Shown piece after piece: positions 1 to 10,807 of a DNA stretch of 64,000 nucleotides. The DNA is from Auricularia sp. M13. Lineage: Eukaryota > Basidiomycota > Agaricomycetes > Auriculariales > Auriculariaceae. The translations under genes and the position numbers were made by a program. The notes under the pieces are model-generated. The model had not been told where the DNA came from and ran no database searches. It saw only the letters and a list, made by a program, of their open reading frames with translations. How positions within the stretch are numbered: position 1 is the first letter of the stretch; the number at the start of each line of letters is the position of its first letter. Where the stretch lies: the NCBI GenBank assembly GCA_037042915.1, contig CM073193.1:6882001-6946000 (forward strand), written 5' to 3'.

Positions 1-889
1 GTGGTCATCGTCGTGATCGTCGTCGTGGTCGACCTCCTTAGCCATAGCCATCATGTTCATGTTGAACAACTTGTAATTAGTCTTGTACGCGAACATGGCG
101 ACGTTGAAACTCCTGCAGGCTCATGTGAGCTCGGGCTCGGCGCGGCGGGATTCGCATACCAGGGATTGTCAATCTCGACCTGTGCAGCGCATGTATAAGC
201 CATGTTTCTCAGAAGAAGAAGATTGGCGCGGATGACTTACCGGTACAAAGGCCCATCTGGGGACTTTGGCAGCCTTGAAGCTGTACGAGCGAGCGTTAGC
301 GGTGTGGCGCGGCACAGGCAGAAGCAGCGCAGCGCAGCTGACATTTGTTTGCCGTTCCGCGCCGACTCGGGGCACTGGAGATATTCCCTGAACGTGGGCC
401 GCCGTTGGGGGCTAATGGGATTCATCTTGCCGTGCTGGCAGGACCAGCATGCCTGGCGGAGCGCGTAGGCGGGGGTGTTGCAGCAGCAGGGCGAGACTTT
501 GGCCGCGTCGGAGTTGTCGTGGGGAGCTGTACATATGTCTGGGCCGCTGACGGGCGAGTCAGGCATGGCGTGGATGGTGTCTGGGGGAGGGGAAGCGTCA
601 GATTCGCTGCTGGAAAGGAAGAAAGCACGCACGGGTTGGGTCGCATTGGCGGAGCAGAGCCTGGAGTACTTGACCTGGTAGCCCCGGGTATGAGAATGGG
701 CGTAGGGGGGAGCTGGGGGAGCAGACGCACATGGGTTACTGCCCTTCTTGTTGTTCCACCAGGTGAAAGTGTCGTTATTGGCAATGGAAGGAGCGCAGGT
801 CGTGTGGTGTCCGGGTCCGCTCGCGCGGCCAGAACAAAGAGTGTAATGGAGAACAGAAGGAGCCGCGGCAGTAGAGTGTGCGTCGCCAT
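1..889 (-). CDS. Cys-rich secreted/membrane protein, 3'-partial
   Basis: Basidiomycete protein with an N-terminal hydrophobic signal (start 887-889, MATHTLLPRLLLFSITLFVL). A conserved extracellular block follows: TFTWWNNKKGSNPC, then after a spliced GTGCGT...CAG intron QVLQALLRQCDPT, later CCCNTPAYALRQACWSCQ and KVPRWAFVP. I recognise this W/NPC...CCCN...ACxxCQ pattern from Agaricomycete single-pass membrane proteins of unknown function. The last exon visible ends in a His/Asp-rich stretch (EVDHDDDHDDDH) and runs off the left edge. Oddity: the signal-peptide frame and the TFTWW frame differ by one base around 800-815, with no room for an intron, so an indel is likely there. Exon edges after the CCCN block are tentative. 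Function unknown. Confidence 0.55.
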
Positions 890-2122
890 AGCTGTCGCGC
901 CCGCGAGAAAGGAATGCAAAGGCCCGCAAACGACCGAGCGTCTGCGTGCGGCGGATCCGGCAACCCGGTCTCTGAACGAAGCGAAAAACAAAGCGCACGC
1001 GCTCAGCCCAGCTTGAGCAGCGGCGGGGCGAGCTTTGGCAAGAGTGTCAAGAGCCAGGAACCCTGCGAGCGGCCACCATCACCGCGCGCGTTGCACGCAG
1101 AAGGCTGTGCACGGCCGCGTCGGTCAATCCGCCAACTTCCCCTAACCGGCCAGCGTTGTCACGTTGCGCTCTTCCCCCGGCTGCTGTCTCAATGCCCTCC
1201 AAGGCCCAGTTGACGCCTTCTGACAGCGTCCTATCACCCTAGGCCTGCCATCTCGTCATTCCCGAGCAAACGTCGATCTCAGGGCTTTCCATCATCGCGT
1301 GCCACGCCGTAGTCTGTTCATCGCTCCATGCCAACTATAGCCTCGGGTCGCTGCCATCTCCGTCGCTCCCACCATGACCTTCAATACAGTACTGTTGCCC
1401 TCAGTCGCTCACTCCATCACTGGTCGCCATTCACTCGTATTTCCACAAGATCGGAGCTGAGGCAGAGCCGCGGTTCCGAGGCAGTATCCTCATCCCATGC
1501 CGCCCCGGACCGCCCCCTTACCTCATCTCTTGCCTAAACGTTCCACTTGCAGCCGCGATATGCCGGTGAGATGAGCCTATGCTCGTCCGGTCGCGACCCG
1601 GCGCTCTGTCACCAATAAAGACTTGGACCGAGATTGAATGTCAATACCAGCTGCGCCCAGAGATGAGCTCTGGATGAGACCACCTGTCCGTGCCAACAAA
1701 TGCTCAGGATTCAGGTTGCCACCGGGAATGTCGGCGCCGGACATATCTGCCAGTCCCTCGTGATTTATCAATTCAAACCTAAAGGCATGAACGCAAACAA
1801 TTTCCATGTCAGGATCACTCCCGATACACAGAGACTAGTACATGATACCGCTGAACCTGAGCGTTGCCACTTCGGCCTGGACCGGCGTGGCTCTGGCGGC
1901 GTTCGCATTTTGCCGCAGTGCTTTCCCAATGCTCAACAAATGGCAAACGCATGAATCATTAGCAGTATCGTAAGTATCATCGGACATTACATCAATAAAT
2001 CATCAAAAAGTCCGTGAACGACGAGTGTTGAACTCATCGCAAAAACGTGACGTCGGAGCGCGCCTCGAAATCCTCGGAGTCGGCTAGGTAGAAATCAACC
2101 ACAGTATATACTGGCGCGCAAG
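890..2122. other. Intergenic, no gene recognised
   Basis: Upstream region of the leftmost minus-strand gene and downstream region of the P-loop gene. The open frames here (for example 1328-1537 plus, 1577-1807 minus) have no recognisable family, no splice support and overlap one another. I see nothing else. Confidence 0.5.
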
Positions 2123-5107
2123 TCACTCCACGAGCTCCATCCACTCGCTCCCGCCAGGCGACCCTCCGCGCCGGATGAGGCCCGCCTTCTCGGCCGCGAG
2201 CGTGTACCCGCGGAACGTGACAAAGCCGGTGCCGATGAAGCCCTCGCCGACGGCGGCGGCGACGTCCGTCTTCGACGGCCGCGTCTCGCCGCGCTGCGCA
2301 AACGCGTCCATGACGGAGAGCAGCTCCGCGCAAAGCGCTTGGGCGGCGCGATGCTCATCGACCGTACGCTGATGACGGGCGACGTTGGCCGCTTGGGCGC
2401 GTTGGGCGGCTGCATCTGCATGCTGGCGTATTGCTGCGAGGCGGAGGACGAGACACGCTGCCGTGTGCTCGCATGTACATGGTGCTGAGGTTGTGAGCGG
2501 GGGTGGGACGACGGTGGAGCCTGCGGCTGCAGCTGAGACGGAGCAGGCGCCTGGGGCTGAGACTGTGGTTGAGGGTGAGGTTTTGGTGGGTAAGGTTGCG
2601 GGTAAGATTGAGCCTGCGCCTGAGATTGTGTCGGCTGGGCTTGGGACTGTGGTCGAGGCTGTGGCGGTGGTTGAGGCTGAGCTTGGGGCTGGAGCTGCGG
2701 CACGATATGCGAAGTCTCCGACCGGGGCTCGCCGCCGTTGGTAACGGGCTCCAAGATATGCCCCGCATTACCGGCCAATGCAGGCGCAGCATGCGTACTG
2801 AATTCCTCCTCAAGCTCCTCCACAGTGACCTTGTGCCGCGGGGGGCGAGAAGACTCATTACGGGCAGACGAAGGAGGTTGCCAGAAAGCGTGAGCTCCAG
2901 AGTTAGCCGAAGTCGAAGTCGAAGTTGAAGTCGAAGTTGAAGTCGAAGTCGTTGTCGTTGAAGGCAGCGGCTTTCGCGACTGCTTTTCTGCGGATGGGGC
3001 ATTACGAAGAGGGGGCGCGGACTGTCTCACCGCCGCGGGAGTCGGTGTTGGTATCTGGTTCGTCGCAGCCGCCGCGGGAGCCGGCGTAGCTGCTGGTATC
3101 TGTGCTGTAGGCGTTGCCGCCGGTGGCACTGAGAACTCCGGCTTAGGGAGCACGCGAGAGGGCTGGGGCATGAACAGTGACGATGTCTGCGCCTGCGGAG
3201 GCGGGAGCGGCGAAGCTGATGCAAAGGACGACGTGAAAGACGCTGGGAACGTAGAGGTGGTCTGGTCGATCTGAGACGATGACGAGAGGACCTCGGGAAC
3301 GGATGGCAGCGTGGGTTTTGTGGTCGGGGGCGAGTTGTGCTTGGACGAGGTTGCTGACGTCGTAGCCGAGGACTGGGACTGCGAACTCCTCGGTGTAGCC
3401 AGCGAGTTGCTGGTAGTATCGCCACCAGTAATACGCTCCCGGATACAGAGCGTCAGCTGGCCAGACCCAAGCAAGGCGGGTGTCTCCTCTGCATCCAAAA
3501 CGAGTGCACCGGACGAGAACAGGACAGCCTCGCCCGGGAAAAGCTCGATCAGCTGCCGTCGCCACTGAGCTTCCTGATGTCCACCAGTATCACTACGACT
3601 GGCATCGTCGACGAGGCGACTGAGGTAGTCGCTCAATGGCGGCGACCCAAGCTTGTGGCAAAGGACGAATGAGGAAGTGTCGAGCAGATCCGAAGTAAAG
3701 ACGGTCGGTTCTTGTGCCGTCAGAAGGAGCCGCATGTTCTGACGGCGAGTCCGTTTAGCCATGTGCGCAATGGAGTCCCTCAACACTGGGCTGAAGGGCA
3801 AGTAGGCATGGACATTGTCGAGCACTGCACATTGCTCAGTCACAATGCAGGCAGCTGTATTGAATTATCACTCACATGCGATCTTGTCCCTCGTATGCTT
3901 CCAACAGGAGAACGCGTGCGTCACGACGCTGAACAGATTCCCTGCCGAAATCGCTGGTGGCGTGTAAGAAAGTTGCCAGCTGATGCAGCCGACACGCACG
4001 TTGAATAAAAGGGTCGCTGACGTCGAGAATAACCACCCGCCCAGTTTCGAAGTGAAATGAAATGCTGGGCGAGTCCTCTTGGATGAGGTCCTCGAGGAAT
4101 TCCGTGCAGGCCAAAAACTCCTCCTTCTCACTATCAGACAAGCTCGGACCCACTTCCTTGAAGATGCCTTCCAGAGTCTTCAATCGACGTGTACCGTAGA
4201 GTTAGCGCGCACTCACTGGAATAATTTATCGCGTCGACGGACTGGAGAAGCTTTGTTCTCATTAACCGCCGCAGACGCGGGGACTGGCGACCCTTAGATG
4301 AGAAAGGGGTGGCGTCAAGCCAGAAATTGAAACGTACCGCGCCGTCGAAGACCTGAAGAAGAAGGGACGGGCTGACGTCGGAGCTGCGCAGCGAGAGGGG
4401 GAGTACAGAGACGCGATCTAAACCGGCGTATACTTTGCGCATGTGCTTGAGCCTCCGTGGCCTGCATGGCGAGGGAAATCAGATGCTGCGCCGGACGGGG
4501 AAAATCACACGGTTTTGGACTGACGAGACGAGCACGGTGATCTTGAGCGGGTCGGCGACATCGCCAGCGGCGAGGGAGACGCTTTTGCAGGGTTGGCCCG
4601 AGTCCGCGTCGTCATAATAACAACTGCCGAATGGGTGTGAGTCATATGCTGGCTATTGTAACCTGTGGTCGCGCGAGCACGCACACGAGCGTGGCCATGG
4701 GCTGATCGAGCTTGCCGATGCGGCTGTCGCGCAGGGTGCAGGATTCGAGGATGCATGCGGTGGTGTGGGAGCGTCCGGAGCCCTGTGAGGTCGCGGGATG
4801 AGTCACTGGCTGGCCGCCGTTCCAGGGAGCGAGGACTGGCCTGCTGGCCGAGGACGATGCCGGTCCAGGCGGCGGCGGAGTTGATGTACACGCGCGTGTC
4901 GTTGTCGGGCGTGGACGGCATCCCGAGCTCGCGGCCGAGCAGAGCGCGCGTGGACGGCTCTCCGATGGCGCGCATGGCACCGTACGTGACGATGGGCGCG
5001 GAGGCCAGCGCGCGGGTCATCGAGGACAGATCGGGCCCGCGATGCAAGAGATCCAGCTCCTGCTGGTGGTCGACGGCGACGGCGGTGGGCGAGCTCGAGC
5101 CGCTCAT
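2123..5107 (-). CDS. Fungal P-loop ATPase-like protein with variant Walker A
   Basis: Spliced gene of about 7-8 exons, start ATG 5105-5107. Exon 1 (4841-5107) carries VYINSAAAWTGIVLGQQ and joins GSGRSHTTACILES across a GC-AG intron (4783-4840), giving GQQGSGRS as Walker A with Arg at about residue 93 where Lys is normal. Later segments match the same fungal family: CYYDDADSGQPC, DPLKITVLVSSVQ, FETGRVVILDVSDPFIQ, and a Walker-B-like KIALLDNVHAYL made by splicing to 3824. The middle of the protein is a Pro/Gln/Ser-rich linker including an ST dipeptide run (about 2900-2955). A 56-nt intron (2423-2478) restores the conserved C-terminus with FIGTGFVTFRGYTLAAEKAG and WMELVE. Probably a cytosolic or nuclear NTP-binding protein; biochemical role unknown. 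All members I recall are fungal and uncharacterised. Confidence 0.75.
4783..4840 (-). other. GC-AG intron in the P-loop gene
   Basis: The donor reads CAG|GCCAGT and the acceptor CTCACAG|GGC. The 58-nt length fits neighbouring introns, and removing it exactly joins the two halves of the Walker A motif in phase 0. No GT donor in this stretch gives the same result. Confidence 0.6.
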
Positions 5108-5307
5108 CTCGGATGGGAGTTATCTTCGAAACGTTAAAGGACACGGTGCAATTGTCGGACACTGATTTGCACGCGACCAACACAACGTGCAATGCACGTG
5201 GCGCTCGGCCCGTGTCATTCCGATCCCGCGATGCAGTAAAAAAATTGTGGATTTCATTTCGTGTCGAGAGCGCGGGCACAGCAAGCAGAACAGAACGACA
5301 GTCCAAT

Positions 5308-7137
5308 CTAGACGAATTTGACACGCAGGCCGAGGCTGAACGGCAGCGTCGTCGCGGTCACCGTCACCTCCGCGCCGTCCTCGATGAGCTCGGACAATGG
5401 CTTCTCCAAGTTGGGCCGCGTAGCAAGCTCGAGGGGTGGCGGCGCCTGGAAGTAGATCTGCTTGGAACCGCTCGATAGGGATGGCTTTTTCACTTGTCTG
5501 CAAGAAGCATCAGCAAAGCGGTCGACGTATCAAGCAGACGCACATGTCCTGGCGTTCGGTAAGCCACTCGATGACCCGATCCACGGTCCAGTCGCGTCCT
5601 ATTTCGACGTTCAGGAGCTCCCCGCCACATACAGGGCAGTTCGGCCGCCGTTCGTGCTCGAAGGTATAAGAGTATACGCCGTCGGTACCGATGACCATGA
5701 AGTAGTTGTTCAGATACGGTGCGCTGCTGGTCGCGATCTTGAACGCCTCCGTGCAACAGGACGCTGCAATAGTTCAAGTTCACTGCGCTACACTATACAA
5801 ACGGCTTACCCGCAATAATCGCATTCGTGCTCGCAATGGCGGGAATGATGTTCTTGACAACGCCTTGTGTCAACGTCCATGTTACGCCTTCGATCTTGAA
5901 CTCCTTCGCGCGCGCAGCGGCGAGGTTGTACAACCAGGTGATGTGGTCTGGGTTGTCGGTGTCGAGTTTCTCCTCTGCAGCAGCCGTTAGTGCTCAAGCA
6001 AGGCAGAAAGGACGGAGGAAATTACCGCCTCGTTGACGCGGCCATTCGAGCACGGACGCCCACTCAATGCAGTGCTCGGGAAGGCGCGGGGTGTTCGCGA
6101 TGGTGCATATGGGAAATGCAGTAGGCTTGTTGAGCATATCGAGGCTGCATTCGTAGCACGATGTGATGGTGGGCAAGATAACACGCGCCTGGCCGCGGAA
6201 TCCTGCAAATCGCCGTCAGTCTGACGGGGAAAGCAGCGGACAAGCATTATTTCTCACCTTCTGTGCCGCCGTCAATGAGTGGCTTCAAGCTTTCAGGGTT
6301 CTCCTCGTCAACCATGTTGACGAGCGTGGCATTAATCCAGCGGCGGGCCTCAACAGAGTCTAGGCCGCAAATAACGATGTTGAACTGCATGTAGTAGTCC
6401 TCATCCTTGTCCTGGATCTTGCCATAGTATCTGACACACGCAACATAGCCCGGTAAGATGGCGAGCACGACGTACAGCGAGAGACACGGACGCACGGTGT
6501 AACAGTGACGCCCGGGACACGCTTCATAACGAACTCTGCCGCTGCAATAGCCTTGGGCCGGCCGACATCGGATGGTCTGGCAGCAATGCAGGCAACTATC
6601 AGCCAGCGGGTCCAGTGCAGGGCAACGGACAGCACAGACCTAAAGAGGAACTGGCGGTTGAGATTGGAGATGTCTATGGTGTCCATGTCGATAACGTGGA
6701 TATCCTTGAAGCCCATGAGCGCGAGATTGGCCAAGATCTCGCATCTGTGGCGCACGGTCAGCCCAACCCATCCAGCGCGCTGTCTGCCACGACGCGCACC
6801 CAAGACCGCCGGCGCCTATGACCAGGATCTTGCATGTTTCTCGCAGGAACGATTTGACCTGCAGCGCGCTTTAGCAAACTAGTACAGCGCGTGCCACAAA
6901 GCTGCAGGCAGCCGCGTGCATCGCCAATGCCCTCAGCGCGCCCCAACACCGCACAGCAGCTACAGAGCCGTCGCGAGTGCTTGCAGCGCTCGATGAATGA
7001 GATGTGCTCACCACATCGCCTGCGCCAAAGCCTTCGTCGGTGCGCGGGCCAGGCCGCTCGAGTATCTGATCGACGTGGTAATATCTCCCCGGCCAGTCTG
7101 CTGCGACGTTCCCGTTCGGTGCGCCTGGAGTTGCCAT
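5308..7137 (-). CDS. UBA3: NEDD8-activating enzyme E1 catalytic subunit
   Basis: Catalytic half of the heterodimeric E1 that adenylates NEDD8/Rub1, forms the thioester and passes it to Ubc12 for cullin neddylation. Start ATG 7135-7137 ([10 protein letters not shown]). After one intron come [20 protein letters not shown] (nucleotide-binding glycine motif) and [58 protein letters not shown] and PLIDGGTEG. These are followed by [11 protein letters not shown] with the Zn-ligand cysteines, [18 protein letters not shown] (catalytic Cys in PICTIA), [20 protein letters not shown], the second Zn pair CPVCGG, and a C-terminal ubiquitin-fold domain ending GLRVKFV. Order and length match the family throughout and no residue I know to be essential is missing. 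About eight short introns. The partner APPBP1/ULA1 is not in the window. Confidence 0.93.
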
Positions 7138-7456
7138 CGTTTATGCGTGATGTGGCAACGTCGCGTAAATCGGCCTCGGTGAGCGGGATGACTGACGCGT
7201 CCGGAGAGAACCGTTGTGCGCGTCTCCCGTCGCCGATTGAGCTCACTGACTCTGAGTATGAGTATTTCAAGTGAGGCCATTGAAAGTCAGGTCCCTCTTT
7301 TGCTAAGATTACAATATCCATGCTTTGTAACGTGCCAGCTAGAACGATCACATAGTCATCTGTTTCCTGCGCCTCGCCATGAGGATCGCAGAACAATCGT
7401 AGTCTCTTCACAACGTCTAATCATACAACAACATTTATCCACTCGATACCTTTCCG
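7138..7456. other. Intergenic between UBA3 and the sugar transporter
   Basis: Contains the UBA3 upstream region and the 3' flank of the transporter, both minus strand. A minus frame opening at 7411 overlaps here but shows no family and is probably leader sequence read through. Nothing else is seen. Confidence 0.5.
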
Positions 7457-9892
7457 CTATACGTCGTTCTTGGCCTCCTTCTCCTCGCGTACACTGCCCT
7501 CCTTACTGGCCACAGTGGTGCCCGCGGCTGGCACCTCCTTTTCGTGAATTGCTTGGTCTTTGTGCGCGTAATGTCCGCCTCTGGGTTTCCAGTCGGTCGA
7601 GTGCCAGGGTTTGACGCCAGACCGATACAATTCGTCGATCTGCGCGCGCGACCAGATGATCAGCATGCCCTAAACTCCCAGCATGCAGGACTCACTTCTT
7701 CCAGGGAGAGGCCTTTAACCTCCGGAACGCACAACCACACGTAAATGAATCCAAGGATCAGCGCTCCGAAAAAGATAAGGAGGATGAGAGGGCCGATACT
7801 ATCGAAACGTCAGGCGCAAGACACCGGCACAACTGCAAGACTCACTCGTTGGCGATGCGAGGCGAGAAGAAACCGAGCAAAAAGTTCCATATCCAGCTGT
7901 TTTCGGTCAGAACCTGGCCTATTCTTAGAGGTGCGCCTGTAGTAACGTACTTGGTTGCGCTGCCCAAGGCAATGGCCTTCGCACGCACACGGAGCGGGAA
8001 GCTCTCGCCCAGGTAGACCCATGGTGCTGTGCCAGAGATCAGAGCCCGTAATCGCGCACAGGCCAGTTGCAAACGTACTTGAACCCCAAAACATGCTAAA
8101 GCCGAAAACGTGCAGGACGGCGAACGCAATCAGGACGTCCCCACCGTGCCTCATTCTACTCGTCAAAGGCAGCCCAGCGTCCAGATAAGCCGGAGACGCC
8201 AAGGTGTAATGCCCAACAAGACTGGCCTGCGAAAGGTTATTGGTTGAGAATGCGCGATATTGAGCCAAAGCTTCGGGCACTCACGATGAGCGCACAACCC
8301 TAGTAAACGTAATTAATAGGACATCAAGCTGATAGTTAAAATGCGCGTACTGCTTGCCATGCCGCTCCTATGAGGAGAGACTAATCATTGTCAGAGATGC
8401 TGTGTGCTGCCAGACATCAGACCGCGAACCTTTCGACGTCCGACTTTTTCAATCAAGTAGAGCGCCTGCACGCGCTCTTTAGCGCAAGGACGAGGAGCCG
8501 AGAAACACCAACGCACAGGAACAGTTGCCACCACAGACACACCGCCAATGATCACTTGGATCACGTAGGGATTGAGCCTGCGACAACACACGTTACTAGC
8601 GCTCTTCACGCGCTGTGCAGGCATACCCAGTTCCCGCGGATTGGAAGAACGTGTCTCCGTAATAGTAATAGAAATTCTGCGGCGTTTTTTCAGTCTCAAA
8701 TGGTCGCTTATACAGGATCCAAAGGTCCTAACCTGTCCGTTCTGCGAAAGTGTGGGCAAAGCTCTTCCAAAGCCAACAAATCAACGTACCAGCTGTTGAA
8801 TGAACTGCAGCATCATGCCATTGCCAGTCCGCTTCCAAAGCATGTTACGAGTAGAAAAGCATTCCGCCCATGTCGCTTTTCCACCTTCATTCTCCTCCCG
8901 AATAGCGATGGTGAGTTCGTTGACGATGTCCTGAACAAGCGGGTCCTGCACTTTGACACTATTCAGGTCCGCAATTGCCGTGCGCGCCTCGGCCTCGCGC
9001 CCTTGTCCAAGTAGATGACGGCTTCAGCGGGTTGTAAGTTCTGACTGACATAGAGAAAACATATTCTGTACGTACGGGCTCTCGGGCAAGATCACGATGC
9101 CGATCATGAGGATAAGACCCCAAAGCAACTGCAGCCCAACAGGCACGCGCCAGCTGGCCGAGCTTTGCACCTTATGTGTTCCCAGGTCGATAACATAGCT
9201 GAGGAAAAGTCCGAAGATGATCTGCAGCTGGTAAAGCGCGATGAGCGAGCCGCGGATTCTCTTCGGTGCGCTCTCGCCAATGTAAAGCGGGACAATGGCT
9301 GCAGAAATATCAACATCTGGTGTAAGTGAGTGCAGGACGAGAAAACCTGATAGCGCGCCGACGCCAAGGCCGGCAATGAAGCGCCCGACTGTAATCTGAG
9401 CAATGGAGCGCTCCGTTCCGGTCTGAATGGCAACTCCAATCGTGAATATGGTAGACCAGGTAAAAATTGAGCCCTTTCGGCCATATTTAAGGTCAGACGT
9501 GAACGCCTGGGCCAGAGCGCCGATGAAAGTTCTGGTTAGGATTTTGTTAGTCCAACGTAGCATACGCGACAAGTAGTTCACGAACCCAGCTGACAGCAAG
9601 GAGGTGATAATACTTTGGCGAGAGGGCGAGAGCACCATCTTCCCTTCGCTAGCATCGAACTCGCCGAAGCGGTCGATGAAGTCGGGCATGATCAAGCATC
9701 CTGTCGTGTCAAAGGTCGTCGGTGAGCGTAGTCGCGAGATGGTTTCAGCGACGCACCGGAGATAACGCCAATATCATACTACGACGGAATGTAAGGCTGC
9801 AATTGGCTGCAGGGGCAGGAGGAACGTACACCGAACAAGAAGCCGCCGAAGGCCACGAAGGCGGAAAAGAGTATACTCTTCGAGTTGAGCAT
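7457..9892 (-). CDS. MFS sugar transporter (SP family), very many exons
   Basis: Plasma-membrane hexose-type transporter with 12 expected membrane spans. Start ATG 9890-9892: MLNSKSILFSAFVAFGGFLFG, then a 22-nt exon (9757-9778) YDIGVISG, then SLLSAG, TFIGALAQAFTSDLKYGRKG (loop 2-3 signature), TVGRFIAGLGVGALS, and AIVPLYIGESAPKRIRG (PESPR-type motifs follow as ESPRHLLGQGREAEAR). Next come FIQQL|NGQ|NFYYYYGDTFFQSAG, LNPYVIQVIIGG, YLIEKVGRRK, PWVYLGESFPLRVRAKAIA, WIWNFLLGFFSPRIAN and PEVKGLSLEEIDELY. The C-terminal tail is hydrophilic and ends with stop at 7457. I count about 17 exons, including ones of only 22, 9 (8733-8741), 17 (8351-8367) and 15 nt (8285-8299). The conserved motifs require each of these. 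Substrate specificity cannot be read from the sequence. Confidence 0.9.
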
Positions 9893-10807
9893 CCTCGTCC
9901 GGCAGGATTCGTGGGCGGGAAGCGAGGAGAAAGCTCGCGCGCCTGCGCGGTTCTTGAAGGCTCGTCTGGGGAAACATCAATGCGACCGGACCGCCGGTGC
10001 GCGGGGTGGAGGAGCTGCAAACAGCAGTGGACTGTAACCCGGGAGCGTCACGAGCTGGGGGAGAAGTCGCTGCCAGACGTCATGTGTTAGCTTCTTCCCA
10101 TGTCCGGTCGTTGCACGGGCCGTCTGAGCGCGCGCGCCTGGCACAGTTTGTCCGAGCATAGCGCGGGCAGTAACAAGGCGGATGAACGATACAACGGCGA
10201 AGAACCATCCCTCGGCGATGCGACGTCATCCAGAGATCCGCAAGCTGGTGCCGTCAGAAAGCAACACAAATGCAATGGCAAGAGTCTTTGATACAAATGC
10301 ATTGGACGTGGAGGTTCGGGAATAGCAGCAGAGACAGAGTAGCCGTGGCAAGTCGTCAAACCTCGTCAAACCGGCAATTTCAGACGGCATGATAGCGTTT
10401 GAGCGTGCGCGACCAACATGAATGGCCCCTCAGTTTTCCAAGGGCTAACGTTGCAGAGACGTCGCGCGTGAATTGCGCGTGCAATGACCACAGCGTCGCG
10501 GTCAAGTAGTAGAGACGGTAACAATTGCATGTCCGACGGATTCCGACAGATTCCGACCGCCCTCCGAACTCATGGCATTTCCCCATCCCTCTGTTTGACC
10601 TCAGCACTAAGGGAAAAATCTTGAGGATGCATTGAAGTTGAAATCGGGCCGTATGAATCACAGAGGTGAATTCATAAATAGTGTCATAAAATTTTCTAAG
10701 ATACTTGAACGCTGTCAACTGATCCAATAGTGTGGAGAAACGTCCCATAGGAAGAAAGACGGTCACGACAACACTCCCAGGGTGGAAATTTGACAACGGG
10801 AGGTTAC
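9893..10807. other. Intergenic, no gene recognised
   Basis: Lies between the transporter start and the stop of the serine hydrolase. A 151-codon minus frame (10380-10835) overlaps the hydrolase 3' end in another frame and shows no family, signal peptide or low-complexity coding signature. The transporter promoter should be in the left part. I see no further structure. Confidence 0.5.

Noticed and set aside
2900-2955. Microsatellite-like GTTGAAGTCGAAGT run
   Set aside because: Not a separate element; it encodes the Ser/Thr dipeptide run of the P-loop protein linker.
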